From: Sutterella massiliensis
Lineage (GTDB): Bacteria; Pseudomonadota; Gammaproteobacteria; Burkholderiales; Burkholderiaceae_F
Direction: 5' to 3'
Length of the DNA: 64,000 nucleotides
Assembly: GCF_016899755.1 (NCBI RefSeq)
Contig: NZ_JACJJC010000010.1
Span: forward strand, 38,669-102,668
In this document: one piece after another, positions 8,293 through 17,742 of the stretch
Numbering within the stretch: the first letter of the stretch is position 1
Layout of the letters: each line of letters starts with the position of its first letter
Translations under genes and position numbers: made by a program
The notes under the pieces: model-generated
The model's input: only the letters and a program-made list of their open reading frames with translations
Told to the model about the DNA's origin: nothing
Databases searched by the model: none

Positions 8293-9905
8293 CGATGGGG
8301 AGCGGCGTTCGGCTTCGACTTTATTCCGGCGTCCACATGGGTGCCGAGATCGCGCTCACCGAGGGTCTCTGGGTGTTCGGCCGGGACGACTCGTGCGACA
8401 TCGTGCTCGCCGATCCCGGACTCGCACCGCGGCACGCGGTGCTCGACGTCAAGGCGAGTGCGCTTCGCTACGAGAACCTCGACGGGCGCGTTGAGTCGCC
8501 CGAGGGCGAGGCGCCCGCTTCTGCCGAGCTCGAACCCGGACGCCTCTGGCGCATGGGCCCCGTGCTTTTTGCCTGGGCAGCCGAAGGCGCGGCCGAGAGT
8601 CTCTGGGAAGCGGTCGATGCCGAGCGCGCGAAATATGCGGCTGGCGTCGTTGCGGCGCGAGCGCAGACGGGGGGCGTAGAAAAGACGGCGCAGGCGCCTG
8701 CTGAGGACGAAAAGCGAGACGCCGCGCCGGTTAATGAGGCCGCTGCGAGCAGCCCGGGGGCAGACGAGCTCGCGAGCGGCGTCGCGGGAGCGGAGCGTGC
8801 CGCGAATAGAGCTCAAAGCGCGCACGACCGTTCGGGGCTCAAAACCTTTGCCGTTGTTATCGCCGTGCTTCTTTTCGCCGGCGTTGCGGCGCTTGCCAGC
8901 GATTCGATGCGGCTGCGCACGGAAGCGTTCCTGATTGAAAAGGGTGCGCCGCAGGCGGCCGCGGCGATCGAGCGCATTTGGGGTGAAGGTCTGACGCCCC
9001 AGGAAGGCAAGGAGCGCGCGGCGGCGATTGCCGAAGCGCTCGCGGCGGCCGGTTTCGAGGGCGTCGTGCTCGAGACGAATGCGACAGCCGAGGTCTGCGG
9101 CGACGGTCTTTGGCGCTTGACGGGGGCGGTGACGGACGACCGCGAGCGTGGCCGACTCGTTAGTTTTGCACGCTCGCAGTCCGTGCCGCTTGCGATCGAC
9201 GTGCGCGTCGAACGCGATGCGACCGATACGCTTGCCGCGGCCTTCAACGCACTCGGGTTCTGGCCTGAAGTGACGGTCGAGCGGCGGGGCCACAAAGACG
9301 GCGCCGCAGTAGCCGATGGGACTGAAGTGCAGGATGCACTTGTCGTTGCGGGCTATATGCGGACCGCTTCGGTTGAAGAAAAGGCTTTTGCAGATGTCCG
9401 GGCGGCGCTCCCCGGTGACGGTTCGCGTCGCGCCTATCGGCTCGAGCGCCGAATTCGGCACGAAAGCGACTTGGCGCCTCGGATTGACGAAGCGCTCAAA
9501 GGGGCGGGGCTTCAAAGCATGCGGGTCGAGTACCTGCCGGGGGCGCTGCAGCTTCGTGCGGCAGCGGCCGGCGCATCGGCGCAGTTCGATCGAGCGGTTG
9601 AAGTGATCAGAACGGCCGTCGACGTGCCGCTCAGAATAGAAAGAGGGGCGGCGCAAGCCGAAGCGGTGCCCGAGCCGCCTCAAAAAACCGCGACCGCACC
9701 CGTTTCGGGCGGCCCCGACTTTCGCGTGACGGCCGTCTCTGGGAGCGCCATGAAGTTCGTGACGCTCTCGACGGGCGAAAAGGTTTTTACGGGCGGGCGG
9801 CTGCCGGGCGGCTACACGCTCGAAGCGATTTCCGCCGAGCGCCTCGTGCTCGTGAAAGACAACAAGCGGATCGTCTATCCGCTCAAATTGAAGGAGAAGC
9901 ACTGA
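8289..9905 (+). CDS. sctD: T3SS inner-membrane ring protein SctD
   Basis: A 538-residue bitopic protein: an N-terminal cytoplasmic FHA-like domain (about 1-100, GLWVFGRDDSCDIVLADPGL), an Ala/Glu-rich linker, one membrane segment (about 183-202, TFAVVIAVLLFAGVAALA) and a large periplasmic part with BON-like ring-building repeats. It connects the inner rings to the secretin. It is over 100 residues longer than YscD (about 419), mostly in the linker and periplasmic repeats. The start is coupled to the sctC stop. Confidence 0.92.
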   Translation: MTMGSGVRLRLYSGVHMGAEIALTEGLWVFGRDDSCDIVLADPGLAPRHAVLDVKASALRYENLDGRVESPEGEAPASAELEPGRLWRMGPVLFAWAAEGAAESLWEAVDAERAKYAAGVVAARAQTGGVEKTAQAPAEDEKRDAAPVNEAAASSPGADELASGVAGAERAANRAQSAHDRSGLKTFAVVIAVLLFAGVAALASDSMRLRTEAFLIEKGAPQAAAAIERIWGEGLTPQEGKERAAAIAEALAAAGFEGVVLETNATAEVCGDGLWRLTGAVTDDRERGRLVSFARSQSVPLAIDVRVERDATDTLAAAFNALGFWPEVTVERRGHKDGAAVADGTEVQDALVVAGYMRTASVEEKAFADVRAALPGDGSRRAYRLERRIRHESDLAPRIDEALKGAGLQSMRVEYLPGALQLRAAAAGASAQFDRAVEVIRTAVDVPLRIERGAAQAEAVPEPPQKTATAPVSGGPDFRVTAVSGSAMKFVTLSTGEKVFTGGRLPGGYTLEAISAERLVLVKDNKRIVYPLKLKEKH

Positions 9906-10112
9906 ATGACGACATTTGTATCCGCAGCGGACGCCGCACGCGACGCGTCCTATGAAGATCGGCGCCGCATTCAAGACGAAACGGCCGACATGGCCGTGCG
10001 CCTGAGACGCGAGATGGACGCGGGTTTGTCGCCCGAGGACATGAAGCGCGCGCAGGCTGAAAAGGCGGCCGTCGATGCGGCGGCCGACATCCTCGAAAAG
10101 CTTTTCAAGTAA
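9906..10112 (+). CDS. YscE-like needle co-chaperone
   Basis: A 68-residue, highly charged, helical protein beginning directly after the sctD stop with a GGAGAAG ribosome site. YscE (about 66 residues) forms a ternary complex with YscG that holds the needle subunit YscF unpolymerised. The order sctD, yscE, sctF, yscG is identical to Yersinia. Sequence alone is too short and Ala-rich to be conclusive; order and size make the case. Confidence 0.62.
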   Translation: MTTFVSAADAARDASYEDRRRIQDETADMAVRLRREMDAGLSPEDMKRAQAEKAAVDAAADILEKLFK

Positions 10113-10126
10113 TCGGAGGCTTCACT

Positions 10127-10372
10127 ATGTCCGACCTCAACATCAATCAAATGTTCCAGTCGCTCGTGGGCTCGATCGAGACGTACGGGGCCGACCTCCA
10201 AAAACAGATGAACGCGATCGGCGGCGACGGTGAAAATGCGCAGCTGAGCGACACGGACCTCCTCAAGATGCAGTTCCAGGTCAATCAGTACAACACGCTC
10301 CTTGAGATGACGTCGACCGTGTCGAAAGCGCTTGTCGACGAAGCCAAGCAGATTGCGCAGCGAGCGAACTGA
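10127..10372 (+). CDS. sctF: T3SS needle subunit SctF
   Basis: An 81-residue protein of two helices joined by a turn, with the C-terminal needle pattern LLKMQFQVNQYNTLLEMTST then VSKALVDEAKQI. YscF/PscF share this length and the LQxxxNxYN-like core. It polymerises into the hollow extracellular needle after export through the machine. GGAGG precedes the ATG. Confidence 0.93.
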   Translation: MSDLNINQMFQSLVGSIETYGADLQKQMNAIGGDGENAQLSDTDLLKMQFQVNQYNTLLEMTSTVSKALVDEAKQIAQRAN

Positions 10373-10432
10373 TGCACGTCGAAACGCCGGCTTCAGCGGC
10401 CGGAGAGAAGGACAGCCAAAAGGAAAAGAACC

Positions 10433-10795
10433 ATGCTTACGAACGAGGACGTGCGGCGTCTGCTCGATATTGCCGCCGCAGGCATCAACGCGGGTGAAAT
10501 CGCGTCTGCGAGAAAGATTTGCGAGGGCGTCATTGCCGGGCACCCGGAACACGCGCCCGCGAAGATCCTGCTCGCCCTTTCGCACATTGCCGTCGGCGAG
10601 TACGAAGCCGCGGATCTGATCCTCAAGGACGACGTGCTTCAGAAGACGCCGAACGATCCGGATGCGCTCGTGTACCTGGGACTTTCGGCGCACCTTGCGG
10701 GCCGCAAGGACGAGGCGGTCGAGATCCTCGGGCGCGTGCCCGCGGATGCGCCCGCTCAGCGCCTCGCGGCAGCGATTCTTGAAGAGAACGCCTGA
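10433..10795 (+). CDS. YscG-like TPR needle chaperone
   Basis: A 120-residue protein with two to three TPR-like helical pairs (AKILLALSHIAVGEYEAADL, ALVYLGLSAHLAGRKDEAVE). YscG is a TPR protein of about 115 residues that grips the C-terminal helix of the needle subunit. The placement immediately after sctF and the neighbouring YscE-like gene support this assignment. The following 159 bases before sctI hold no convincing gene, so a YscH/YopR equivalent appears to be absent. Confidence 0.77.
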   Translation: MLTNEDVRRLLDIAAAGINAGEIASARKICEGVIAGHPEHAPAKILLALSHIAVGEYEAADLILKDDVLQKTPNDPDALVYLGLSAHLAGRKDEAVEILGRVPADAPAQRLAAAILEENA

Positions 10796-10954
10796 GGCGG
10801 CTGCTGAGCGCGGGAAAGGCGCTCCGAAGCGCGATCGACTGCAACGGCTGCGGTCGGTCGCCTTGAAGTACGGAGTGCAGTAGAAACCCCGAGCAAAGCG
10901 GCCAAGCGAAACTTGGACGGACAGTTTCGGCAGGCATCGACAGGGAAGCACGCG

Positions 10955-11410
10955 ATGACGATCGGCGTTGATCTCGAGACGACACGCCGCCTCGTCGAGG
11001 CGGCCGAGGCCTTTTTGCGCCCGCAGGGCGAGGGGCTTGCGGCCGAAACGCGTGCGCCCGTGCCGCGGGAGACGGCAGAGGCGTTTCGCGCGCTTTTGGA
11101 GCGTCCCGAAGGTGCTCGATCCAATCCGTCGGCCGAGACGCTGCGGGCGAGCGAGGGCGCTTCGGAGAGCGTTCGCGTGAGCGGTGTCGAGGGCAAGATC
11201 GAGCCCGGGGCGCCCGATCGCGTTGAGGCGCCGCAGCCGCACGAGCAGGCGGCCGACCTTTCGTCGATTCGTCCCGAGCCCCTCAGTCCCGTCGAGCTCT
11301 ATCGCCTGCAGTTCTCGGTCAACATGCATGTTTTCGAAACGAAGGCGATGAAGGGCGTTCGTGATGCCGCCGCGTCGCGTCTTGACGAGATCGTTCGGTC
11401 CTCGGGCTGA
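10955..11410 (+). CDS. sctI: T3SS inner-rod protein SctI
   Basis: A 151-residue protein whose last 45 residues match the YscI/PrgJ pattern (LSPVELYRLQFSVNMHVFET, then ASRLDEIVRS). The N-terminal part is variable and disordered, as usual. SctI forms the rod or adapter joining the export gate to the needle. I start it at ATG 10955, preceded by AGGGA; an in-frame TTG at 10913 would add 14 residues. The stop touches a possible upstream start of sctJ. Confidence 0.82.
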   Translation: MTIGVDLETTRRLVEAAEAFLRPQGEGLAAETRAPVPRETAEAFRALLERPEGARSNPSAETLRASEGASESVRVSGVEGKIEPGAPDRVEAPQPHEQAADLSSIRPEPLSPVELYRLQFSVNMHVFETKAMKGVRDAAASRLDEIVRSSG

Positions 11411-11487
11411 TGCGAACGCAAAGAATCTCACCCGTTGATGTCCGTATAGCTCGAGAGAGCGTCCGAAATAAGAAAAAGAGAACCGAT

Positions 11488-12351
11488 ATGAAAGCGTTTA
11501 CCAACATTGAGGACGACCGCAAGGCGCGCGCAGGCGCTGCTCGCACGACCTTTTCGCTGTGTCTGCGCCGCACGGCGGTCGTGCTTGCGGCCGCTTCGGT
11601 GCTGCTCCTTTCGGGCTGCAAATCCGAGGTCTATCAGGGCCTCACCGAACAGCAGGCCAACGTGATGATGTCGGTGCTCATGAAGCACGGGATCGTGCCC
11701 GAGAAAGCGGCTTTGAAGGAAGGCTATTCGCTCTCGGTCGAAAGCAGCCAGGTTGCGAGAACGCTTGAACTCATGCGTGAGAACAACCTCCCGCGGCCCG
11801 CGTTTGAAAACATGGGTGAGATCTTTGCCGCCAAGGGCATGATTTCGTCCTCGACCGAAGAGCAGGCGCGCCTCACGTACGCGCTTTCGCAGGAACTTGC
11901 CGAGACCTTCTCGCAGATCGACGGCGTGCTCACGGCGCGCGTGCACGTGGTGCTGGCAACGAGCGATGCGGCCACAGGGCAAACAACCCCGGCCTCTGCC
12001 GGCGTCTTTTTGCGCTACACGCCCGAATCGCAGGCGCCGGACCTCGTGTCGCGCATTCAGGTTCTGACGGCCAATGCCGTGCCCGGACTCGAGAGCAGCC
12101 GTGTTTCCGTGATGCTTGTGCCCGTTCGTGAAACGGCAACCATTCCGATGGCGCCGCAGGCCGAAGGCGGCCTCTCAAAGTATGCGGCCGCATTTGCGGG
12201 TGTTCTCTTTGCGCTTTCGCTCGGCGCCTTGGGGGCTGCGGGCGTGCTCTACCGGCGCGCCAAAGCGGACGTCCCCGGCGCGTCACGCAAAGCGGACAAA
12301 GAAGACGGCAAGCCCGCAGGACGCGATGCCGTGCGTCCGGGCGGGTTCTGA
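11488..12351 (+). CDS. sctJ: T3SS lipoprotein ring component SctJ
   Basis: A 287-residue lipoprotein: a long basic N-region, hydrophobic core (TAVVLAAASVLLL) and lipobox LLSGC, with Cys about residue 46 modified. The two ring-building domains of the YscJ/PrgK family follow (VYQGLTEQQANVMMSVLMKH; then GVLTARVHVVLA). A C-terminal membrane segment (about 237-258) and a short cytoplasmic tail complete it. It forms the inner-membrane ring with SctD. ATG 11488 is preferred; an ATG at 11410 overlapping the sctI stop would extend the n-region by 26 residues. Confidence 0.94.
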   Translation: MKAFTNIEDDRKARAGAARTTFSLCLRRTAVVLAAASVLLLSGCKSEVYQGLTEQQANVMMSVLMKHGIVPEKAALKEGYSLSVESSQVARTLELMRENNLPRPAFENMGEIFAAKGMISSSTEEQARLTYALSQELAETFSQIDGVLTARVHVVLATSDAATGQTTPASAGVFLRYTPESQAPDLVSRIQVLTANAVPGLESSRVSVMLVPVRETATIPMAPQAEGGLSKYAAAFAGVLFALSLGALGAAGVLYRRAKADVPGASRKADKEDGKPAGRDAVRPGGF

Positions 12352-12372
12352 CGCCGCCGGAGGACCCTTCGC

Positions 12373-13185
12373 ATGAAGCCCGACTTCTTTTCCGAGGAAC
12401 TCGGCCGCCGCCCGGCGCTTTTAAAGCGCATCGTGCGCTTTAATGCTGCCGCCGCGCGTACGCCCGGGGCGGCCCTCGGCCGCGGTGCGTCCCCTTCGCT
12501 GGCGGCGTTCGCGCCCGACGCGCAGGCGTCCTGGCGCAGCGCACTCGCGCGCCGTCCGGCGCTCGAAGCCGCCTATGCGGATTACGCCGCACGCGCGGCC
12601 GGCTCGGAAAGCAGCTTGGAAAGCGAATCGGAAATCGGTGAAGGGAACGCGACGGCTTCGGGTTTCTGGGATTTTTCCGAGCCCTCGCGCCGGCTCGCGC
12701 TCCTCTCGAGCGACGCGCTTTCGCGCCTCGGTCGCTCTGCAGCAGCGGCCGTTCTCGGGCACCAAATCGCGACCGTCGTCGAGAAGCGCTCGCGCATGGC
12801 GCTCCAGGCGGCGATGGGCGAAGACCTTTACCGCTTTGCCGTACTGCGCGGCCGCTTTATGGCGGGAAGCCTTGCGGACGACGCACGCCGTTGGCGCGCC
12901 GACGAGGCGCTCGAAGCGCGCTTTGCGGCCCTGCCGGCAACGCTATTGGACGTTGTTCGCTCGAGCTGGCCGGAACCTCTTCGCGTCCGGTCCGAACCGA
13001 TTTTTCTGGATGCGCTCGGGCGCGTCGCGTTGGCGCCCGTCGATCGTGTCGAACGCGCAGCCCGCGAAACGGCCGGCGATCCCTTTGATGCGGCCGATCC
13101 GGCAGTGCGGCGGCGCGTCTGGCTTTTCATGAAAAAACTCATTGCGCGGGAGCTCGACCCCTCATGGCTCGTCTATTTCGATTGA
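12373..13185 (+). CDS. sctK: T3SS sorting-platform protein SctK
   Basis: A 270-residue cytoplasmic protein rich in Ala and Arg, between sctJ and sctL where sctK lies in Ysc clusters. It is longer than YscK (about 210). The C-terminal portion ([23 protein letters not shown]) fits the family. SctK links the cytoplasmic pods (SctQ/SctL) to SctD. GGAGG precedes the ATG. Its last 22 bases overlap sctL. Assignment rests mainly on order and C-terminal similarity. Confidence 0.8.
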   Translation: MKPDFFSEELGRRPALLKRIVRFNAAAARTPGAALGRGASPSLAAFAPDAQASWRSALARRPALEAAYADYAARAAGSESSLESESEIGEGNATASGFWDFSEPSRRLALLSSDALSRLGRSAAAAVLGHQIATVVEKRSRMALQAAMGEDLYRFAVLRGRFMAGSLADDARRWRADEALEARFAALPATLLDVVRSSWPEPLRVRSEPIFLDALGRVALAPVDRVERAARETAGDPFDAADPAVRRRVWLFMKKLIARELDPSWLVYFD

Positions 13186-13787
13186 ATCGCACCACGCTCC
13201 CCGTACCCGCGGCGGGCGTCAAGGTGATTAAGGCCGACAAATACGCTTCACTTCTCGAGGCGACTGAGATCGTGCGGGCGGCCGAGGCGCGCGCGGCTGA
13301 AATTCTTGCGCAGGCTGAGGCCGCCTATAAGAAGCGCTACGACGAGGGCTACGCCGACGGCGTCGAAGCCGGGCGGCTCGAGCACGCTGAGAAAACGATG
13401 GAAACGGTGCTCGCTTCGGTTGAATTCATCGAGAACATCGAGAGCACGGTCGTAAGCGTCGTGAGTCAGTCGGTTCGCAAAATCGTGGGCGAACTTGACG
13501 AAGACGAGCGTATCCGCCGCATTGTCGCGACGGCGCTCTCGCACGTGCGAGGCGAGCAGAAAGTGGTTGTGCGCGTCTCGCCGCAGGACGAACCGGCGGT
13601 GAGCGCGGCGCTCGCGAACTTCTCTTCGGGCGTTGCCGCGTCGAGCGCCTTTCTCAATGTCGTTGCCGACCCGCGCTTGAAGCCGGGCGGCTGCATGCTC
13701 GAGAGCCCCATGGGCGTTATCGATGCGTCGCTTGAGACGCAGTTGAAGGCGCTCGAAGCGGCTTTCAGCGCCAAGATCAGACAGTAA
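13164..13787 (+). CDS. sctL: T3SS ATPase stator SctL
   Basis: A 207-residue protein homologous to YscL/FliH: an N-terminal segment, a central Ala/Glu-rich helix ([20 protein letters not shown]) leading to the [15 protein letters not shown] element, and a C-terminal globular domain ([30 protein letters not shown]) typical of V/F-type ATPase stator-like proteins. It dimerises, binds the ATPase SctN and connects it to SctQ. The start lies within the sctK reading frame. Confidence 0.92.
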   Translation: MARLFRLNRTTLPVPAAGVKVIKADKYASLLEATEIVRAAEARAAEILAQAEAAYKKRYDEGYADGVEAGRLEHAEKTMETVLASVEFIENIESTVVSVVSQSVRKIVGELDEDERIRRIVATALSHVRGEQKVVVRVSPQDEPAVSAALANFSSGVAASSAFLNVVADPRLKPGGCMLESPMGVIDASLETQLKALEAAFSAKIRQ

Positions 13788-13800
13788 GGACCTTCGGCTT

Positions 13801-15117
13801 ATGGCCTTCGAATACATCGGTTCCCTTTTGGAAGAAGCCGTTCGCACGACGCAGACCGTCGAAGTGCGCGGCCGCGTCGAACAGGTGGTCGGCACGATCA
13901 TCCGCGCGGTGGTGCCCGGGGTAAAAGTGGGCGAACTCTGCATTCTGAAGAACCCGTGGGAGCAGTTCGAACTCAAGGCCGAGGTGGTGGGCTTCATCAA
14001 GAACGTGGCGCTCTTGTCGCCGCTTGGCAGCTGTCAGGGCGTTTCGCCCGCGACCGAAGTCATTCCGACGGGTGAAATTCTCTCAATTCCGGTGGGGCCG
14101 GAACTTCTCGGGCGCGTTCTCGACGGCCTCGCGCAGCCCTTGGACGGCGGTCCCGTCCTCAAGTGCCGCACGCACTATCCGATCTACGCGCCCGCGCCCA
14201 ACCCGATGACGCGCCGCGTGATCTCTAAACCCTTGACGCTCGGGCTGCGCTGCATCGACGGACCGCTCACCTGCGGCGAAGGGCAGCGCATGGGCATTTT
14301 TGCGGCGGCGGGCGGCGGCAAATCGACGCTCCTCTCGAGCATCCTCAAAGGCTGTTCGGCGGACGTCTGCGTTCTGGCGCTCATCGGCGAGCGCGGCCGC
14401 GAAGTTCGCGAGTTCATCGAAAAGGACATCGGTCCCGAAGGGCTCAAGAAGTCGGTTTTGGTCGTTTCGACCTCGGACCGCTCGTCAATGGAGCGCTTGA
14501 AGGCCGCGTACACGTCGACCGCCATTGCGGAGTATTTCCGCGACCAAGGCAAAAGCGTGCTTCTTCTGATGGATTCCGTCACGCGCTTTGCGCGTGCGCA
14601 GCGCGAGATCGGTCTCGCGGCGGGCGAACCCCCGACGCGCCGCGGCTTTCCGCCTTCGGTCTTTTCAGAGCTGCCGAAATTGATGGAACGCGCGGGCAAC
14701 AGCGACAAAGGCTCGATCACGGCGCTCTACACGGTGCTCGTTGAAGGCGACGACATGACGGAGCCCGTTGCAGACGAAACGCGTTCGATTTTGGACGGTC
14801 ACATCATTCTCTCGAGAAAGCTCGCGAGCAAGGGACACTATCCGGCCGTCGACGTCGGGCAGAGCGTTTCGCGCGTAATGAATGCGATCGTGACCAAAGA
14901 GCACAAGGATGCCGCAAAGCGCCTGCGCCAGATTCTCGCCAAATACGCCGCCGTCGAACTTCTCGTGCAGATCGGTGAATATAAGCGCGGCGCCGACAAA
15001 GAGGCCGACGAGGCGATCGATCGCATCGATCGCGTCAACGCGTTCCTCAAGCAGGGGCTCGGTGAGAAGAGCACCTTCGAAGAAACCTTGAGCGGCATGA
15101 TCCGCGCCGTTTCCTGA
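13801..15117 (+). CDS. sctN: T3SS ATPase SctN
   Basis: A 438-residue protein of the FliI/YscN family with an N-terminal beta-barrel, Walker A (AAAGGGKST, about 167-175), the following [14 protein letters not shown] signature, Walker B ([14 protein letters not shown]) and the family motif [16 protein letters not shown]. It hydrolyses ATP as a hexamer beneath the export gate to strip chaperones and unfold cargo. The length is standard and GGACC/TTCGG spacing shows a weak ribosome site, consistent with coupling to sctL 13 bases upstream. Confidence 0.98.
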   Translation: MAFEYIGSLLEEAVRTTQTVEVRGRVEQVVGTIIRAVVPGVKVGELCILKNPWEQFELKAEVVGFIKNVALLSPLGSCQGVSPATEVIPTGEILSIPVGPELLGRVLDGLAQPLDGGPVLKCRTHYPIYAPAPNPMTRRVISKPLTLGLRCIDGPLTCGEGQRMGIFAAAGGGKSTLLSSILKGCSADVCVLALIGERGREVREFIEKDIGPEGLKKSVLVVSTSDRSSMERLKAAYTSTAIAEYFRDQGKSVLLLMDSVTRFARAQREIGLAAGEPPTRRGFPPSVFSELPKLMERAGNSDKGSITALYTVLVEGDDMTEPVADETRSILDGHIILSRKLASKGHYPAVDVGQSVSRVMNAIVTKEHKDAAKRLRQILAKYAAVELLVQIGEYKRGADKEADEAIDRIDRVNAFLKQGLGEKSTFEETLSGMIRAVS

Positions 15118-15149
15118 CGAGGGACGGTGCGGGCTGAGGAGAACGGGCG

Positions 15150-15632
15150 ATGAGCGAAAAGTACCCTTTGGATGCGCTCCTAAATGTGCGCCACTATCGC
15201 GAGAAAGCCGCAGAGCGCGGAATTCTCGCTGCGCGCCATGCACTTGAAGCGGCCAAAGGGCGCGTTGAGGCCGAGAAGCGCGATTTCGAGGCGTGGCGTG
15301 CGTGGCGTGCGGCCGAAGTTGAGCGCCGCTACAAAGCGCTCCTCGGACACCCGATTCCGATTGACGGACTGCTCGGCTTCAATAACGGCCTTGCCGCACT
15401 TGATGCGCGCGCGCTCGAATTCGAGCTCCGCATTGCCGAGGCGCAGAAGGCGCTTGAAGAAGAGACCGCGAAGCTCGAAGCGGCAAAACTCGCAGCCAAG
15501 CGGGCTCGGCAGAATGCGGCCAAAATTGAAAAACACAAGTCGATTTGGGCCGAAGAGGCCAAGATCGAGGCCGAACGCGCCGAAGAGCGCGAATTCGAAG
15601 AATTTAAGCCGTTGTCCTCACCAGCGGACTGA
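15150..15632 (+). CDS. sctO: T3SS ATPase stalk SctO
   Basis: A 160-residue protein predicted to be almost entirely a two-helix coiled coil (KPQ-free, rich in Ala, Glu, Arg, Lys), matching YscO/FliJ in size, composition and position after sctN. SctO sits in the central pore of the ATPase hexamer and engages the export gate SctV. GAGGAG lies before the ATG. Confidence 0.87.
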   Translation: MSEKYPLDALLNVRHYREKAAERGILAARHALEAAKGRVEAEKRDFEAWRAWRAAEVERRYKALLGHPIPIDGLLGFNNGLAALDARALEFELRIAEAQKALEEETAKLEAAKLAAKRARQNAAKIEKHKSIWAEEAKIEAERAEEREFEEFKPLSSPAD

Positions 15633-15672
15633 TGGACGGAGAGACTGACGAGAGGCCTTTCGAGGACGAGAC

Positions 15673-16428
15673 ATGACAACGAGCATTCACGATATGCATG
15701 AGCCGAGCGGCGCTTACGGGACGTTCGGGGCTGAGGAGACCGACCGGCCTTCGAACGCGTCGAAGGACGTGCGCCGCGACGACGCCTCGCTCAAGGCCGA
15801 TGCCGACTATTTCCGCGAAGCGCTCGAGCGTCCCGCCGAACGGTTCGCTCGCGCGGCAGAGGCGGATAAATCGGGTCGGGACGGCGCAGCGGCCGAGGAC
15901 CTGAGCGAACTTTTTCGCTTCGAGAAGTCGACTGCGAAGAAGCCCCTTGAGGACGGCCGCGCGGCTTCGGGCTTCGAACTCGAAGCCGTGCTCGCGCGAG
16001 GCGAGGCGGACGCGCTCGCACGGTTCGGCGCCACGGGCGCGGCAGGCGCAGAATCTGCCGGCGCCGCGAAAGGCGCCGGTGCGCCTGCGGGCGACGAGGC
16101 GCTCGAAGCGCTCGTTTCCCGCATCCTCGTGGGCTCGCCCGAGCGCGGCGGCACCGAAGTGCGCATCACGCTCGACGCGCGCGTGCTTGCCGACACCGAA
16201 ATTTCGCTCGTGCGCGGCACGGACGGGCTCTTAAGCGTTCGGATTGCATCCGAGAATCCCGCAAGTTTTCAGACGCTTGTCGCCGCGCGCAACGAACTTG
16301 CCGAGCGGCTGAGCGCACTCGAAAAGGGGCCCGTCGCCGTGACCGTCTCGGCGCAGGCCGAGTCCGAAAACAACGACGCGCGCCGCGAATCGCGCGGGCG
16401 TACGGATTACGAACCGGAGGAGCTCTAA
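15673..16428 (+). CDS. sctP: T3SS needle-length/substrate-switch protein SctP
   Basis: A 251-residue protein with a low-complexity, Ala/Glu-rich N-terminal half and a folded C-terminal part (about 145-225, ALVSRILVGSPERGGTEVRI then RNELAERLSAL) resembling the substrate-specificity-switch domain of YscP/HpaP. It should act as a secreted ruler and switch SctU from needle subunits to translocators. Compared with YscP (about 455-515) it is short, which by the ruler model would predict a short needle. It abuts sctQ with no gap. Confidence 0.82.
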   Translation: MTTSIHDMHEPSGAYGTFGAEETDRPSNASKDVRRDDASLKADADYFREALERPAERFARAAEADKSGRDGAAAEDLSELFRFEKSTAKKPLEDGRAASGFELEAVLARGEADALARFGATGAAGAESAGAAKGAGAPAGDEALEALVSRILVGSPERGGTEVRITLDARVLADTEISLVRGTDGLLSVRIASENPASFQTLVAARNELAERLSALEKGPVAVTVSAQAESENNDARRESRGRTDYEPEEL

Positions 16429-17742
16429 ATGGCGGCAGCGGATTTCAAAAGCGGGGCTTCGGGCGTTTCGCCCTGGCGGGTACCCGCGCGTTCGCCCCTT
16501 GCGGTGGGCTTTTTCAACGCGGCTAGCCGCCTCGGCACCCATTGGCGCGCGGCGCTCGACTGCGGCGCAGCGGGGGCGCCGGAGCGTACGGTCGCCCTTC
16601 GTCTTCTTTCGCCCGCAGCCTGCGCGGCGCTTGAGGAACGATTCCGTACGGGCGAGGCGCCGCTGCCCGAGGTCCGTCTCGAGATGACCTTTGCCGGCGC
16701 GTATTGGACGCTCGGCCTCTCGAGCGCGAGTCTTCTTTCTTTGCACGGGTTCTTTGCCGACGAGGAGATGGCCGGGATAGATCCGCGCTCGCTTCCCGAA
16801 CCGCTTTGTGCGGCCGTGGCTGACGAACTCACGCGCCCGGTTCGCGAAGCGCTCGGCCGGCTGCTTGGCGACGCCGTATCGCTCGAGCGGTTCGCTTTCA
16901 GAGCGCCATCCGTCGAGGGCCGGGAAAGCGCGCTGCCTGCGCCGCTCGCGGCAGCGTTTGCGCTCGACGTGCCGCTTGACGCTGCGGCGACAGCGCCCGC
17001 AGCCCCCGCGTCCGGGGCCGTGAAGATGCGGGATGCCCAATCCGTGCTTCTCACGCTTTTTGCGCCGCTCGCACGCGAGGGCGAGAAAGCGCGCCTTGCG
17101 GTCGACGCCTTCAATCGGCTTCTCGCCGCGCTGCGCGCGCTGCAGGGGCAGGGAGCGGCTGCGACGGCGGACGACGCGCTCGTGAGCGAATCGGCGCTCG
17201 TTTTCGAGGCGGCTTTCGTTGCGGGCCGAACGACGCTTTCGCAAAAGGAATACGCGGGACTCGCAGCCGGGGACGTGATTGTCGCCGACGCATGGCTCCC
17301 CGCCGAGAACGCGCTTGAGCTCTGCATTCTCGGTGCGGGCGGGCGCGCCTGGTGCGCGCCCCTGCGGCTAAACCCGGAACTTAACGAAGCGGCGCTTGAA
17401 GCGGACCTTGAAGACGCGGCGGGCGCGATGCATGCGGCGGCAGCTGAGGTGCGCCGCGAGGAGAAAGAAATGCTCAATACCGACGAACTCGATGTCACGC
17501 TCACCTTTGAAATCGAACGCCAGGCGGTGAAGCTCGGCGACTTGAAGCGCATGAAGGCGGGTTACGTGATGCGGCTCGCAGCCGATCCGGCCTCACCCGT
17601 GACTGTGCTCGCCAACGGCCGCCCCGTGGCGCGCGGGCGCCTCGTGGATGTCAACGGCGTGCTTGGCGTCGAGCTCCTCGAGTGCGCGGGCGAAGCTGCC
17701 GAATCGGCCGAATCCCCGAGCGGAGCCGCCAATGACGATTGA
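16429..17742 (+). CDS. sctQ: T3SS sorting-platform pod protein SctQ
   Basis: A 437-residue protein with a variable N-terminal half and C-terminal SPOA (surface presentation of antigens/FliN-like) domains; the last reads LDVTLTFEIERQAVKLGDLK, then VLANGRPVARGRLVDVNGVLGVELLE. SctQ forms the cytoplasmic pods that load cargo. It starts immediately after the sctP stop. An internal start with a strong ribosome site (see 17470) probably yields a separate C-terminal product. The C-terminus overlaps sctR by 11 bases. Confidence 0.94.
   Translation: MAAADFKSGASGVSPWRVPARSPLAVGFFNAASRLGTHWRAALDCGAAGAPERTVALRLLSPAACAALEERFRTGEAPLPEVRLEMTFAGAYWTLGLSSASLLSLHGFFADEEMAGIDPRSLPEPLCAAVADELTRPVREALGRLLGDAVSLERFAFRAPSVEGRESALPAPLAAAFALDVPLDAAATAPAAPASGAVKMRDAQSVLLTLFAPLAREGEKARLAVDAFNRLLAALRALQGQGAAATADDALVSESALVFEAAFVAGRTTLSQKEYAGLAAGDVIVADAWLPAENALELCILGAGGRAWCAPLRLNPELNEAALEADLEDAAGAMHAAAAEVRREEKEMLNTDELDVTLTFEIERQAVKLGDLKRMKAGYVMRLAADPASPVTVLANGRPVARGRLVDVNGVLGVELLECAGEAAESAESPSGAANDD
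17470..17742 (+). CDS. SctQ-C, probable internal translation product of sctQ
   Basis: Within sctQ, the in-frame ATG of codon 348 is preceded by GAGGAGAAAGAA, a near-ideal ribosome-binding site and spacing. The resulting 90-residue protein is exactly the final SPOA domain. In Yersinia YscQ and Salmonella SpaO, an internally initiated C-terminal fragment of about 88-100 residues is made and binds the full-length protein to build the pod. This is an inference by analogy plus the visible ribosome site. Confidence 0.58.
   Translation: MLNTDELDVTLTFEIERQAVKLGDLKRMKAGYVMRLAADPASPVTVLANGRPVARGRLVDVNGVLGVELLECAGEAAESAESPSGAANDD

Noticed and set aside
10796..10954. A yscH-like gene between the YscG-like gene and sctI
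   Set aside because: The 159-base gap has no frame long enough, and the short extensions lack ribosome sites.
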